From Isoptericola dokdonensis DS-3 (GTDB lineage: Bacteria > Actinomycetota > Actinomycetes > Actinomycetales > Cellulomonadaceae), in NCBI RefSeq assembly GCF_001636295.1, contig NZ_CP014209.1:2604001-2668000 (forward strand): DNA of 64,000 nucleotides, written 5' to 3'. Under the pieces are notes generated by a model. The model was not told the DNA's origin. It worked only from the letters and a program-made list of their open reading frames with translations, and searched no databases. This document shows positions 15,652 to 22,935 of this stretch, piece by piece. The translations under genes were made by a program, and so were the position numbers. Every line of letters begins with the position of its first letter. The stretch's first letter is position 1.

Positions 15652-18366
15652 TCAGCTCGTGTAGGTCTCGAGCTCGGCGATCCGGGGGGTGCCCGACGCG
15701 CCGGTGATGACGAGGCTGACCTTGTTCGTCGACGTCGCGGTGAAGCTCACCGTGCCGGGCGCGCCCGTGCCGGACTTCAGCACGGCCCCGTTGTCGTTGT
15801 TGACGATCTGCCACCCGGTGATGGAGCCGCTGCCGGACGCCGTCTTCACGACGACCTTCGAGACGGTCTTCGCCGAGTCCCACTTGATGGAGATGGTGCC
15901 GGTCGAGCCGCTGGGCGACCAGTAGGTCGACAGGCTGCCGTCACGGACGTTGCCGTAGCTGGTCCCGCTGGCCTTGCTCGACCCGTCCGAGCCGGCGCCG
16001 ATCGACAGGTTGGTGCCGGTCGGCGGGGTCGTCGGGTCCGGCGTGGGGGTCGGGTCCGGCGTCGGGGTGGGGGTCGGCGTCGGGGTCGGCTGCGGGTTCG
16101 GGTTGCTGCCGCCGAAGGTCACCTGGAGGGTGCCGTCCGCCGCGAACGACCAGCCGAGCTCACCGGAGTAGCCCGCGCAGCGCGACCCGTTCGAACCGGT
16201 GTCGAACTGGTTGCCGCCCTGGTCGGTGCCGACCGTCTTGTCGTTCGAGCCCGAGTCGCAGGAGGTGTTCCCGCTGTACCGGTGGGTGCCCTCGTCGAAG
16301 GAGAAGTTGCGCTGGGCGTTGCCCACCGCGACGTTGTTCGCGACCGTGATCGAGCCCGGGTTCGAGTTGTAGGTGAACCCGTGCTTGCCGTTGTCCACCG
16401 CGTACGAGTTGCGGATGGTGTGGTTCACCGGGATGTCCTCGCCACCGAGCTTGTACCCGTTGCGGTCGCCGTTGCCGGCCTGGCCGCCGTTGGACAGCGT
16501 GCCGTTCTCCCACGCGAGGGAGTTCTCGATGGTGACCGTGCCGATGGGGCCGGTGTCGGACTTCGTGTACAGGTCCCAGCCGTCGTCGATGTTGTGGTGC
16601 GCGACGGTGTTGCGGAACACGTTGCCCGGGCCGGAGGTCAGCTTCGCGGCGAAGCCGTCCGCGTCCTCGCCGTCCGAGTCGACGTTGTCGTGCGACTCGC
16701 TGGAGAGGATGAGGTTGTTGGACGGCCACTCGCTCGACGGCGCCCCCGCGACGAGGCGGGAGAGCTGCAGGCCGGTGTCGGCGTTGTGACGGGTCACGAC
16801 GCGCTCGATGATGTTGTTGTTGCCGCCCAGCAGGATGCCGTTGTCCCCGGCGTGCTCGACGACGATGCCGTAGACGTGCCACCAGTCGCCACCGATGGCG
16901 AGGCCGCGGTTGGCCGAGTCCTCGGCCTGCGCCGAGAAGTTCAGCACCGGCTTCTCGCCGGGGTACGCCGACAGCAGGGTGCGGTCGGTCGACTTCCCGT
17001 CGTTGCCCGGCTGGATCGTCACCGTCTGCGACAGATTGTACGTGCCGCCGCGCAGGAAGATCTCCCCGCCGGACGCGACGCGGGTGATCGCCGAGGCGAG
17101 CGTCGTGGGGGCGGCGAGGGTGCCGGCCGCGCTCGCGGAGCCGTTCGGGGCGACGTAGATCGTGCCCGTCGTCGGCTCGGGCTGCTCGGTGGGCTCGGAC
17201 GTCGGCTCCGACGTGGGCTCCGAGGTGGGCTCGGACGTGGGCGTCGCGGTCGGGGTGACCGGCGAGCACGATCCGTCGGAGACCTTCATGCCCTTGTTCG
17301 CCCCGGCCGTGGCGGCCACGACCGACGGCACGCAGTTCGCGGCGTCCGTGGAGTACGAGTAGGGGACGGAGACGGACGTCGTCGAGGTGACGTTCGGACC
17401 GGCCGGGTTGATGTCCCCCGACTTCGGCGACCAGGTGATGTTGTCGAAGATGTTGCCGTCGACGTCCCACGTGCCCGGTTCGTCGGTGTAGAACGTGCCG
17501 AGGACGTCCTTGGAGTCCTTGAAGTAGTTGTCCTCCACCTTGGCCCTGGCCCCGGCCCGGGAGTTGATCCCGGACTCGTTCAGCTGGACGTAGTGGTTGT
17601 TGTAGATGTGGGCGACGCCGCCGCGCAGCAGCGGGGTCCGCGAGTCGATGTTCTGGTACAGGTTGTGGTGGAACGTGATGAAGCTGTTCGCCGTGTCGGA
17701 CTCGCTGGAGCCGACGAGGCCTCCGCGACCCGAGTTCTTCAGCGTCGAGTAGGACAGCGTCACGTACTTGACGTCGGCCTTCATGTCGAAGAGGCCGTCG
17801 AAGCCCTCCGACTCGCCGCCCGAGGCCTCCAGGCTCACGTGGTCGACCCACACGTTGCGGACGCCGGACTCCATGCCGATCGCGTCGCCGCCGTTCGAGG
17901 TCGGGGAGCCCGACTTCTTGACGTTCTTGACGGTGACGTTCTGGATGATGATGTTCTCGGCCTCACGGATGTGGATGCCGAGCTGGTCGAACGTCGCACC
18001 GCTCCCGACGCCGACGATCGAGACGTTGCTGATCTGCTTGAGCTCGATCACCCCGTCGGCGGTGTTGCAGGAGTCGCCGGACACCTTCGAGGTGTTGCCG
18101 TGGTTGATGGTGCCCTCGACCTCGATGATGATCGGCGTGTCGTCGGCGGCCCGGTTGCACAGGGCCGCGTGGATCTGCGTGCCGGTCGTCGCGCGCACCG
18201 TCTGGCCGCCGGCGCCGCCGGTCGTGCCACCGTTCTGCGTGGCGAAGCCCGTGGCGCTGCCGGTCACGTCGGCCGCTGCCGGCATGAGGGTCGTGAATCC
18301 CACCGCGCCGGCCACGGCCACCGTGGCCCCGGCTGCGAGGATCTTGGAAGCGACTGATCGCCTCAT
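15652..18366 (-). CDS. Secreted multidomain pectate lyase (PL1-PL9-carbohydrate-binding module)
   Basis: 904-residue exported enzyme that cleaves polygalacturonate by beta-elimination. After a signal peptide ending near PAAA-D, residues about 30-340 are a PL1 beta-helix: NVWVDHVSL, DGLFDMKAD, FHHNLYQN and the catalytic-Arg region SRTPLLR. A repeated T-S-E-P linker (near 355-385) leads to a second lyase resembling PL9, with DGEDADGFAAKL, DDGWDLYTKSD and NGYKLGGED supplying calcium and Lys residues. A P-T linker near 745 joins a C-terminal 130-residue beta-sandwich like an F5/8-type carbohydrate-binding domain. The ATG at 18366 has GGTGAG before it. Transcription starts from the operator-covered promoter upstream. 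Confidence 0.9.
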   Translation of the reverse strand: MRRSVASKILAAGATVAVAGAVGFTTLMPAAADVTGSATGFATQNGGTTGGAGGQTVRATTGTQIHAALCNRAADDTPIIIEVEGTINHGNTSKVSGDSCNTADGVIELKQISNVSIVGVGSGATFDQLGIHIREAENIIIQNVTVKNVKKSGSPTSNGGDAIGMESGVRNVWVDHVSLEASGGESEGFDGLFDMKADVKYVTLSYSTLKNSGRGGLVGSSESDTANSFITFHHNLYQNIDSRTPLLRGGVAHIYNNHYVQLNESGINSRAGARAKVEDNYFKDSKDVLGTFYTDEPGTWDVDGNIFDNITWSPKSGDINPAGPNVTSTTSVSVPYSYSTDAANCVPSVVAATAGANKGMKVSDGSCSPVTPTATPTSEPTSEPTSEPTSEPTEQPEPTTGTIYVAPNGSASAAGTLAAPTTLASAITRVASGGEIFLRGGTYNLSQTVTIQPGNDGKSTDRTLLSAYPGEKPVLNFSAQAEDSANRGLAIGGDWWHVYGIVVEHAGDNGILLGGNNNIIERVVTRHNADTGLQLSRLVAGAPSSEWPSNNLILSSESHDNVDSDGEDADGFAAKLTSGPGNVFRNTVAHHNIDDGWDLYTKSDTGPIGTVTIENSLAWENGTLSNGGQAGNGDRNGYKLGGEDIPVNHTIRNSYAVDNGKHGFTYNSNPGSITVANNVAVGNAQRNFSFDEGTHRYSGNTSCDSGSNDKTVGTDQGGNQFDTGSNGSRCAGYSGELGWSFAADGTLQVTFGGSNPNPQPTPTPTPTPTPDPTPTPDPTTPPTGTNLSIGAGSDGSSKASGTSYGNVRDGSLSTYWSPSGSTGTISIKWDSAKTVSKVVVKTASGSGSITGWQIVNNDNGAVLKSGTGAPGTVSFTATSTNKVSLVITGASGTPRIAELETYTS
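17180..17243. repeat. 12-bp coding tandem repeat (T-S-E-P linker)
   Basis: Near-identical 12-bp units coding for Thr-Ser-Glu-Pro repeat about four to five times within the pectate lyase gene. They encode the flexible linker between the PL1 and PL9 domains. Confidence 0.75.
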
Positions 18367-18624
18367 CGTCGTCTCACCTTCGTCGTTGAACTGCGGGACT
18401 GATCTGCTGCGAACCTGCGTGCGGCGGGGACCGCCTGGCTCGGCGTCGACCGCTGGCTGCGGACGTCCACGTCGTCGTGCACGCTCCGGTTCGTGGTTGG
18501 TCGCATCAGTGCCGCCGTCGGTGGGCGAGGCGGCCCCAGTTCCGCCTCGCCCACCTCCGACGACTCGCCCCGAGCGCGTCCCGTGCTCCGTCGTTGGAGA
18601 GGACGCCCCGATGGACCCGTCACC

Positions 18625-18643
18625 GTGAGATACCGGTTTCCCG
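18625..18643. promoter_or_regulatory. Operator 1 of the large pectate lyase promoter
   Basis: On the minus strand the core reads CGGGAAACCGGTATCTCAC, with an ACCGGT centre. It lies just downstream of the -10 hexamer, over the expected start of transcription. The same word with two changes occurs at 20968-20986 before the other pectate lyase. LacI-type repressors bind sites of this kind. Confidence 0.6.
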
Positions 18644-18672
18644 ATCCTAGAGACCGGTTTCCCGTCGCGCAA
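18644..18672 (-). promoter_or_regulatory. Predicted promoter of the large pectate lyase gene
   Basis: Read on the minus strand, TTGCGC and TAGGAT are 17 bases apart. Operator-like words fill the spacer and the start region, which suits repression. The leader would be about 270 bases. Confidence 0.6.
18649..18664. promoter_or_regulatory. Operator 2 of the large pectate lyase promoter
   Basis: A second copy of the GAAACCGGTCTC-type word (minus strand) fills the -35/-10 spacer. It is exactly 21 bases, or two helical turns, from operator 1 in the same orientation, so two dimers could bind on one face. Confidence 0.55.
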
Positions 18673-18750
18673 GGCCTGAAACCATGGTCTTTGGTTCATT
18701 GATTCTTGACCGACTGGTGACGTATTCACCGCGCGCACGTTCCGCGCCGC

Positions 18751-18776
18751 GGAACCGTGACCCCGGTCGTACCGTT
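18751..18776 (+). promoter_or_regulatory. Possible ECF/SigR-like promoter of the alarmone synthetase gene
   Basis: GGAAC and GTT are 18 bases apart, the layout of SigR/SigH-type redox-stress promoters. Transcription would start about 20 bases before the ATG at 18805. This rests on two short words and is tentative. Apart from the pectate lyase elements I see nothing else in 18367-18804. Confidence 0.3.
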
Positions 18777-18804
18777 GAGCGGGCACAGGGGGAAAGGGGC
18801 CAGG

Positions 18805-19578
18805 ATGGCTGACGACACGCCCGACGCGGCGCGCATCGAGCGGGAGCTGGTCGCGCGGATCCGGGCGGAGCACGGCGACCTGCCCCTGCCGGCGGGGCTC
18901 GCCGACGGCGGCGGCGAGATGCTCTCCCGCTGGCGCGCGCTGCGCGACGAGTTCCTGCACCTCCAGCTGCTCTACCGGTTCGGCATCCAGGAGATGTCGA
19001 CCAAGATCGACATCCTGCGCCAGGAGTTCGAGAGCGTCTACGACTACAGCCCGATCGAGCACGTGCGGACCCGGCTGAAGTCTCCCGACAGCCTCTTCGC
19101 CAAGGCGGTCCGGCAGGGCACCGACCTGACCGTCGCGGCGATCCGCGCGGAGGTCCGCGACATCGCCGGCATCCGCATCACCTGCAGCTTCGTGTCCGAC
19201 GTCTACTGGATCGCCGAGATGCTGGCCACCCAGGAGGACCTCACCGTCCTCGCGACGAAGGACTACGTCGCCGCCCCGAAGAAGAGCGGGTACCGGTCGC
19301 TGCACCTCATCGTCGAGGTGCCGATCTTCCTGTCCCGGACGGTCGAGCGGGTGCCGGTCGAGCTCCAGATCCGCACCATCGCCATGGACTTCTGGGCCTC
19401 GATCGAGCACAAGCTGCACTACAAGTACAGCGCCGACATGCCCCCGCACCTCGCGGCGGAGATCGAGGACGCCGGGCGGCTCGCGGCCGACCTGGACGCC
19501 CGGATGGGACGCCTGCGCGACGAGGTGCGGCCCTCGCCCCGCCACCCCGACGACCCGGCGCCCGCCGGCGGGGCGTGA
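18805..19578 (+). CDS. Small alarmone synthetase (GTP pyrophosphokinase, RelA/SpoT domain)
   Basis: 257-residue protein with one RelA/SpoT nucleotidyltransferase domain and no hydrolase, TGS or ACT domain, so it is a small alarmone synthetase that moves pyrophosphate from ATP to GTP or GDP. Typical motifs are VRDIAGIRITC, KKSGYRSLHLIV, VELQIRTIAMDFWASIEHKLHYKY. An N-terminal 60-residue helical part and a Pro-rich tail flank it. I chose the ATG at 18805 because GGAAAGG lies upstream. It stands between two pectate lyase genes and just before a ThrE-like exporter. The product would tie nutrient stress to expression in this region. Confidence 0.9.
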   Translation: MADDTPDAARIERELVARIRAEHGDLPLPAGLADGGGEMLSRWRALRDEFLHLQLLYRFGIQEMSTKIDILRQEFESVYDYSPIEHVRTRLKSPDSLFAKAVRQGTDLTVAAIRAEVRDIAGIRITCSFVSDVYWIAEMLATQEDLTVLATKDYVAAPKKSGYRSLHLIVEVPIFLSRTVERVPVELQIRTIAMDFWASIEHKLHYKYSADMPPHLAAEIEDAGRLAADLDARMGRLRDEVRPSPRHPDDPAPAGGA

Positions 19579-19648
19579 CGGCCACGACCTGCGGCCCGGC
19601 GTCGTCGTCGGGCGCGCGCACCCCGGTCGCGGCGGCGAGGATGGACCC

Positions 19649-20914
19649 GTGCCCACGGCCCCCGACGACGCCGAGATCGAGCTCATCCGACGCTCCGGCG
19701 TGGCGCTGCGCGTCGGCCGCCTGTCCCTGTCGGCCGGGACGGGCGCGTACCGCGTCAAGGCCTCGATGGCGCGGGTCGCGCACGCGCTGGGGGTCGAGCA
19801 CCACCACGCGCACGTCACGCTGACGGAGATCACGACCACGTCGCACCGCGGGTCGAGCTTCCGCACCGAGGTGGCGGAGGTCCGCTCGGTCGGGATCGAC
19901 GCGAACCGGCTCTGCGCGCTGGAACGGTTCGCGCAGGACATGGAGCGCCGGGCGCCGGTGACGGTCGAGGACGCCACCCGCGAGCTCGACCGCATCCAGG
20001 CGGCGCGGCCGCTGTACCCGACGGCGCTCAACGCGCTGTGGGCGGCGGTCGCGTGCGCCGCGTTCGCCTTCCTCAACAACGGCGGCGTCGTGGAGGTGGT
20101 CGGGGTGTTCCTCGGCGCGGGCGCCGGGCAGGCGCTGCGTCGCACGCTGGTCCACCGCGGTGGGAACCAGCTCGGCGTCACCATGCTGGCCGCCGCGCTG
20201 GCGACCCTCGTGTACGTCCTGTTCCTGGCGGCCTTCGGCGCGCTCGGCGGTGCGGCCACCAGCCACGAGGCGGGCTACGTGTCCGCCGTGCTGTTCCTCG
20301 TGCCGGGGTTCCCGCTGGTGACGGGCGCGCTCGACCTCGCCCGCCTCGACTTCTCCGCGGGGGTCGCGCGGCTCACGTACGCCCTGACGATCCTCACGTC
20401 GGCGGCGCTCGCCCTGTGGGCGGTGTCGATGCTGGTCGGTCTGGTGCCGGAGCCGGAGGCGCCGCCCGCGCTGGAGCCGGGCGTGCTGGTGTCCCTGCGG
20501 CTGCTGGCGAGCTTCCTCGGGGTGCTCGGGTTCGCCCTGATGTTCAACAGCCCGTGGACGATGGCGCTGGCGGCTGCCGCGATCGGCATGGTCGCGAACG
20601 TCGTGCGCCTGTGGATGGTCGACGCCGAGGTCCCCGTCCAGGCCGCCGCGGCGGCCGCCGCGCTGCTGGTCGGGCTGCTGGCCGCCGTCGTCGCCCCGCG
20701 CATGAACGTGCCGCGCGTGACGGTGTCCGTGCCCGCCGTGGTCATCATGGTGCCCGGCGCCACCGCGTACCGGGCGATCTACGACCTCTCCGTCGGGGAG
20801 ACCGTGCAGGCCGTGGCGTACGCCGTCGAGGCCGCGCTGGTGGTGGCGTCCCTCGCGATCGGGCTGGCCGTGGCGCGCATGCTCACCGACCGCGAGTGGA
20901 GCCTCGAGCGCTGA
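19649..20914 (+). CDS. Threonine/serine exporter ThrE family membrane protein
   Basis: 421-residue protein with the two parts of ThrE-type exporters fused: an N-terminal cytosolic ThrE domain (about residues 1-120, ending RIQAARPLYP) and about ten membrane helices in two blocks. The C-terminal block contains VPAVVIMVPGATAYRAIYDL, the conserved stretch of the ThrE_2 half. In Corynebacterium glutamicum ThrE exports threonine and serine. The GTG start has GAGGA before it; a nearby ATG at 19641 is out of frame. The gene follows the alarmone synthetase by 70 bases and may share its transcript. Substrate specificity is inferred from the family. Confidence 0.85.
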   Translation: MPTAPDDAEIELIRRSGVALRVGRLSLSAGTGAYRVKASMARVAHALGVEHHHAHVTLTEITTTSHRGSSFRTEVAEVRSVGIDANRLCALERFAQDMERRAPVTVEDATRELDRIQAARPLYPTALNALWAAVACAAFAFLNNGGVVEVVGVFLGAGAGQALRRTLVHRGGNQLGVTMLAAALATLVYVLFLAAFGALGGAATSHEAGYVSAVLFLVPGFPLVTGALDLARLDFSAGVARLTYALTILTSAALALWAVSMLVGLVPEPEAPPALEPGVLVSLRLLASFLGVLGFALMFNSPWTMALAAAAIGMVANVVRLWMVDAEVPVQAAAAAAALLVGLLAAVVAPRMNVPRVTVSVPAVVIMVPGATAYRAIYDLSVGETVQAVAYAVEAALVVASLAIGLAVARMLTDREWSLER

Positions 20915-20935
20915 CGGCGACCGGACCGGTTGCTG

Positions 20936-20964
20936 TTGACAACCGTCGGACGGTGGGTGAGGGT
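20936..20964 (+). promoter_or_regulatory. Predicted promoter of the second pectate lyase gene
   Basis: A perfect TTGACA is followed after 17 bases by GAGGGT, a weak -10. The expected start point falls in the operator at 20968-20986. Confidence 0.55.
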
Positions 20965-20967
20965 AGG

Positions 20968-20986
20968 CGGGAAACCGCTTTCTCAC
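20968..20986. promoter_or_regulatory. Shared operator of the second pectate lyase promoter
   Basis: CGGGAAACCGCTTTCTCAC matches the minus-strand word at 18625-18643 at 17 of 19 positions. In both genes it sits immediately after the -10 element. Confidence 0.6.
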
Positions 20987-21001
20987 CGTCGAGGAGTCGT
21001 C

Positions 21002-22444
21002 GTGCGCCCACTGGTCACCACCCGTCCCCCCGCCGCCGGGCGCCGTGCCCGTCGCCGGCACCCGCACGTCGCCGTCGCCACCGCGGCACTCACGATCGGC
21101 GCCCTCGCCGCGCCGCTCGGGGCCACCGCGCAGGCGGCCCCGCCCGCCGCGAGCGCCCCGCCCGCAGCCGTCCACGACCTCACTGACGACGCCGCCCCGA
21201 CCGGGTGGGCCACCGCGAACGGCGGCACCGACGGGGGCGCGGGCGCTGCCGCGTCGAGCACCTACCTCGTGTCGACCCGCGCCGAGCTGCTCGCCGCGCT
21301 CGACAACGACGGTCGGCGCACGGAGCCCAAGGTCGTCTACGTCCAGGGCGTGATCGACGGCAACGAGCGGGCCGACGGCACCCTCATGGGCGAGCAGGAC
21401 TACGCCCCGGGCTACGACCTGCAGAAGTACCTGAGCTGCTTCACCGATGCCGGCTGGAGCGACGCCGCCCACGACTACTGCGGGGACCAGCGGCGCAAGC
21501 GCCAGACCGGCAGCAACAACCTCAAGCGGCAGACGGAGATCTCCGTGCCGAGCAACACCACGATCCTCGGGGTCGGGGCGGACGCGGAGGTCCGCGGGGC
21601 CACGATCATGCTGCACCTGGCGCACGACGTCGTGATCCGCAACCTCACGGTCGAGGCGCCCCGGGACTTCTTCACGAGCTGGGACCCGTGGGACGGCGAG
21701 CAGGGCGCCTGGAACGCGCGGTTCGACGCCGTCTCCTCGGTGACCAGCACCAACATCTGGCTCGACCACGTCACGCTCACCGACGGGCGGTTCCCCGACA
21801 GCACCGCCCCGATCGGTCCCAGCGGCAAGCCGGTCAACTTCCACGACGGCCTGTTCGACCTCAAGGACGGCACCGACTTCGTGACGATGTCGAACAGCCG
21901 GGTCGAGGACCACGACAAGGCCATGCTCATCGGGTCGGGGGACGACAACGCCGACACCGACGAGGGCCGGCTCAACGTGACCTTCGTGCGGAACGCGTTC
22001 GACGGCGTCACCCAGCGCTCCCCGCGCGTGCGGTTCGGCAAGGCGCACGTCGTCAACAACTACTTCCGGGCGTCGGTGAACGACCCGGTCTCGCCGCTGA
22101 AGCCCGGCGCGGGGTACTTCATCGGGGTCGGCGTGGAGTCGCAGATCGTCTCGGAGCGCAACGTCTTCGACTACGTGGGGCCGGGCGCCGACGCGTCCGT
22201 GGCCGTCTGGGGCGCGGGTGGCGCGTTCGTCGACCGCGGCTCCTGGTTCCGCATGCGCCCCGTCGACCTGCGCTCGGTGCTCCCGGCCGAGATCACGTGG
22301 GGCGTGGACTGGGACCCGGCCGACGTCTACGACTACCAGGTGCTCCGTTCCCCGGCCGCCGTGAAGGCCCACGGCAAGCACCTCACCGGACCGATCCTGC
22401 CCGTCCGGGCACCGCGCGGCGCCGTCGTCCCCGCCGTGTCCTGA
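21002..22444 (+). CDS. Secreted PL1 pectate lyase
   Basis: 480-residue exported polysaccharide lyase of family 1. The signal peptide has a basic Arg/His start and an Ala-rich core ending near AQAA. Beta-helix motifs are NIWLDHVTL, DGLFDLKDGTDFVTMSNS, HDKAMLIGSGD and a TQRSPRVRFGKAHVVNNYF stretch containing the catalytic Arg. An insert near residues 115-185 carries two cysteines. The GTG at 21002 has GAGGAG before it, which decides the start. The gene is single; a perfect 15-bp hairpin follows. It should act outside the cell on pectin together with the large lyase, under the same operator. Confidence 0.92.
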   Translation: MRPLVTTRPPAAGRRARRRHPHVAVATAALTIGALAAPLGATAQAAPPAASAPPAAVHDLTDDAAPTGWATANGGTDGGAGAAASSTYLVSTRAELLAALDNDGRRTEPKVVYVQGVIDGNERADGTLMGEQDYAPGYDLQKYLSCFTDAGWSDAAHDYCGDQRRKRQTGSNNLKRQTEISVPSNTTILGVGADAEVRGATIMLHLAHDVVIRNLTVEAPRDFFTSWDPWDGEQGAWNARFDAVSSVTSTNIWLDHVTLTDGRFPDSTAPIGPSGKPVNFHDGLFDLKDGTDFVTMSNSRVEDHDKAMLIGSGDDNADTDEGRLNVTFVRNAFDGVTQRSPRVRFGKAHVVNNYFRASVNDPVSPLKPGAGYFIGVGVESQIVSERNVFDYVGPGADASVAVWGAGGAFVDRGSWFRMRPVDLRSVLPAEITWGVDWDPADVYDYQVLRSPAAVKAHGKHLTGPILPVRAPRGAVVPAVS

Positions 22445-22488
22445 GCAGGACCGGGCCGTGGGGGCGCCACACCCACGGCCGTCACGGC

Positions 22489-22524
22489 GCAGGCCCGCAC
22501 CGGACGCTTCCGGTGCGGGCCTGC
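22489..22524 (+). terminator. Strong terminator hairpin
   Basis: A perfect 15-bp stem (starting GCAGGCCCGC) with a 6-base loop lies 45 bases after the pectate lyase stop codon. Confidence 0.8.
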
Positions 22525-22561
22525 GGCGTCCGGGCGTCCTGCGGAAGGCGGCGCTACCGCG

Positions 22562-22744
22562 TCACTTGCACCAACCGAGGGTGATGCACCACATCTCGCG
22601 CCAGTAGGTGGTGGAGACGTCCGGCCCGGTGCCGACCGAGACGACGACCGGTGCCGTCACAGGGGCGAGCTCGGCAGGTGCCTGAGCAGGTGTTCCGGCC
22701 AGCGCGGCGGCGACGAGCGCCCCGGCGATCGTGGAGGTGAGCAT
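22562..22744 (-). CDS. Short secreted peptide with paired cysteines
   Basis: 60-residue protein with a signal peptide (hydrophobic Ala/Gly core, likely cleavage after PAQA near residue 22) and a short mature part. The end, YWREMWCITLGWCK, holds two cysteines six residues apart and three tryptophans, which suits one disulfide loop. An AAGAGG site lies before the ATG. It is divergent from the histidine kinase gene, and an inverted repeat TGTAC-N4-GTACA lies in the shared control region. It could be a signal, a toxin or a membrane-active peptide. No family is recognised, and the gene is short, so the call is moderate. Confidence 0.55.
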   Translation of the reverse strand: MLTSTIAGALVAAALAGTPAQAPAELAPVTAPVVVSVGTGPDVSTTYWREMWCITLGWCK

Positions 22745-22829
22745 GTGACGACCTCTTCCGTGAGCGGTTCCCGGTTCATCCCGGTGACGGGTCGAGGATC
22801 GCGGGGCTCACGTCGAGATCCAATAGACG

Positions 22830-22841
22830 GAAGTCGACTTC
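22830..22841. promoter_or_regulatory. 12-bp palindrome in the peptide/kinase control region
   Basis: GAAGTCGACTTC is a perfect palindrome, 5 bases from the TGTAC repeat at 22847-22860. It may be a second protein site. Confidence 0.35.
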
Positions 22842-22846
22842 TGCGC

Positions 22847-22860
22847 TGTACGAAAGTACA
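22847..22860. promoter_or_regulatory. Candidate response-regulator site (TGTAC inverted repeat)
   Basis: TGTACGAAAGTACA is a perfect inverted repeat with a 4-base spacer. On the minus strand it ends 21 bases before a TATTGG -10-like element of the peptide gene. The same arm and spacer layout occurs at 25962-25977. Confidence 0.55.
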
Positions 22861-22935
22861 ACCCGGCGCGATGGTGCCCGCGACCGGCTGCCGCGCGGCC
22901 CGGCAGGAGCCGCCGGGACACCTATCCTGACGAGC

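Noticed and set aside
16010..16095. Short repeats in the pectate lyase gene considered as a CRISPR-like array
   Set aside because: They code in frame for a Pro-Thr linker, have no spacers, and no cas gene is near.
18367..20259. Open frame upstream of the large pectate lyase that would extend it to about 1535 residues
   Set aside because: It runs antisense to the alarmone synthetase and exporter genes. The signal peptide begins at the ATG at 18366, which has its own ribosome-binding site and promoter.
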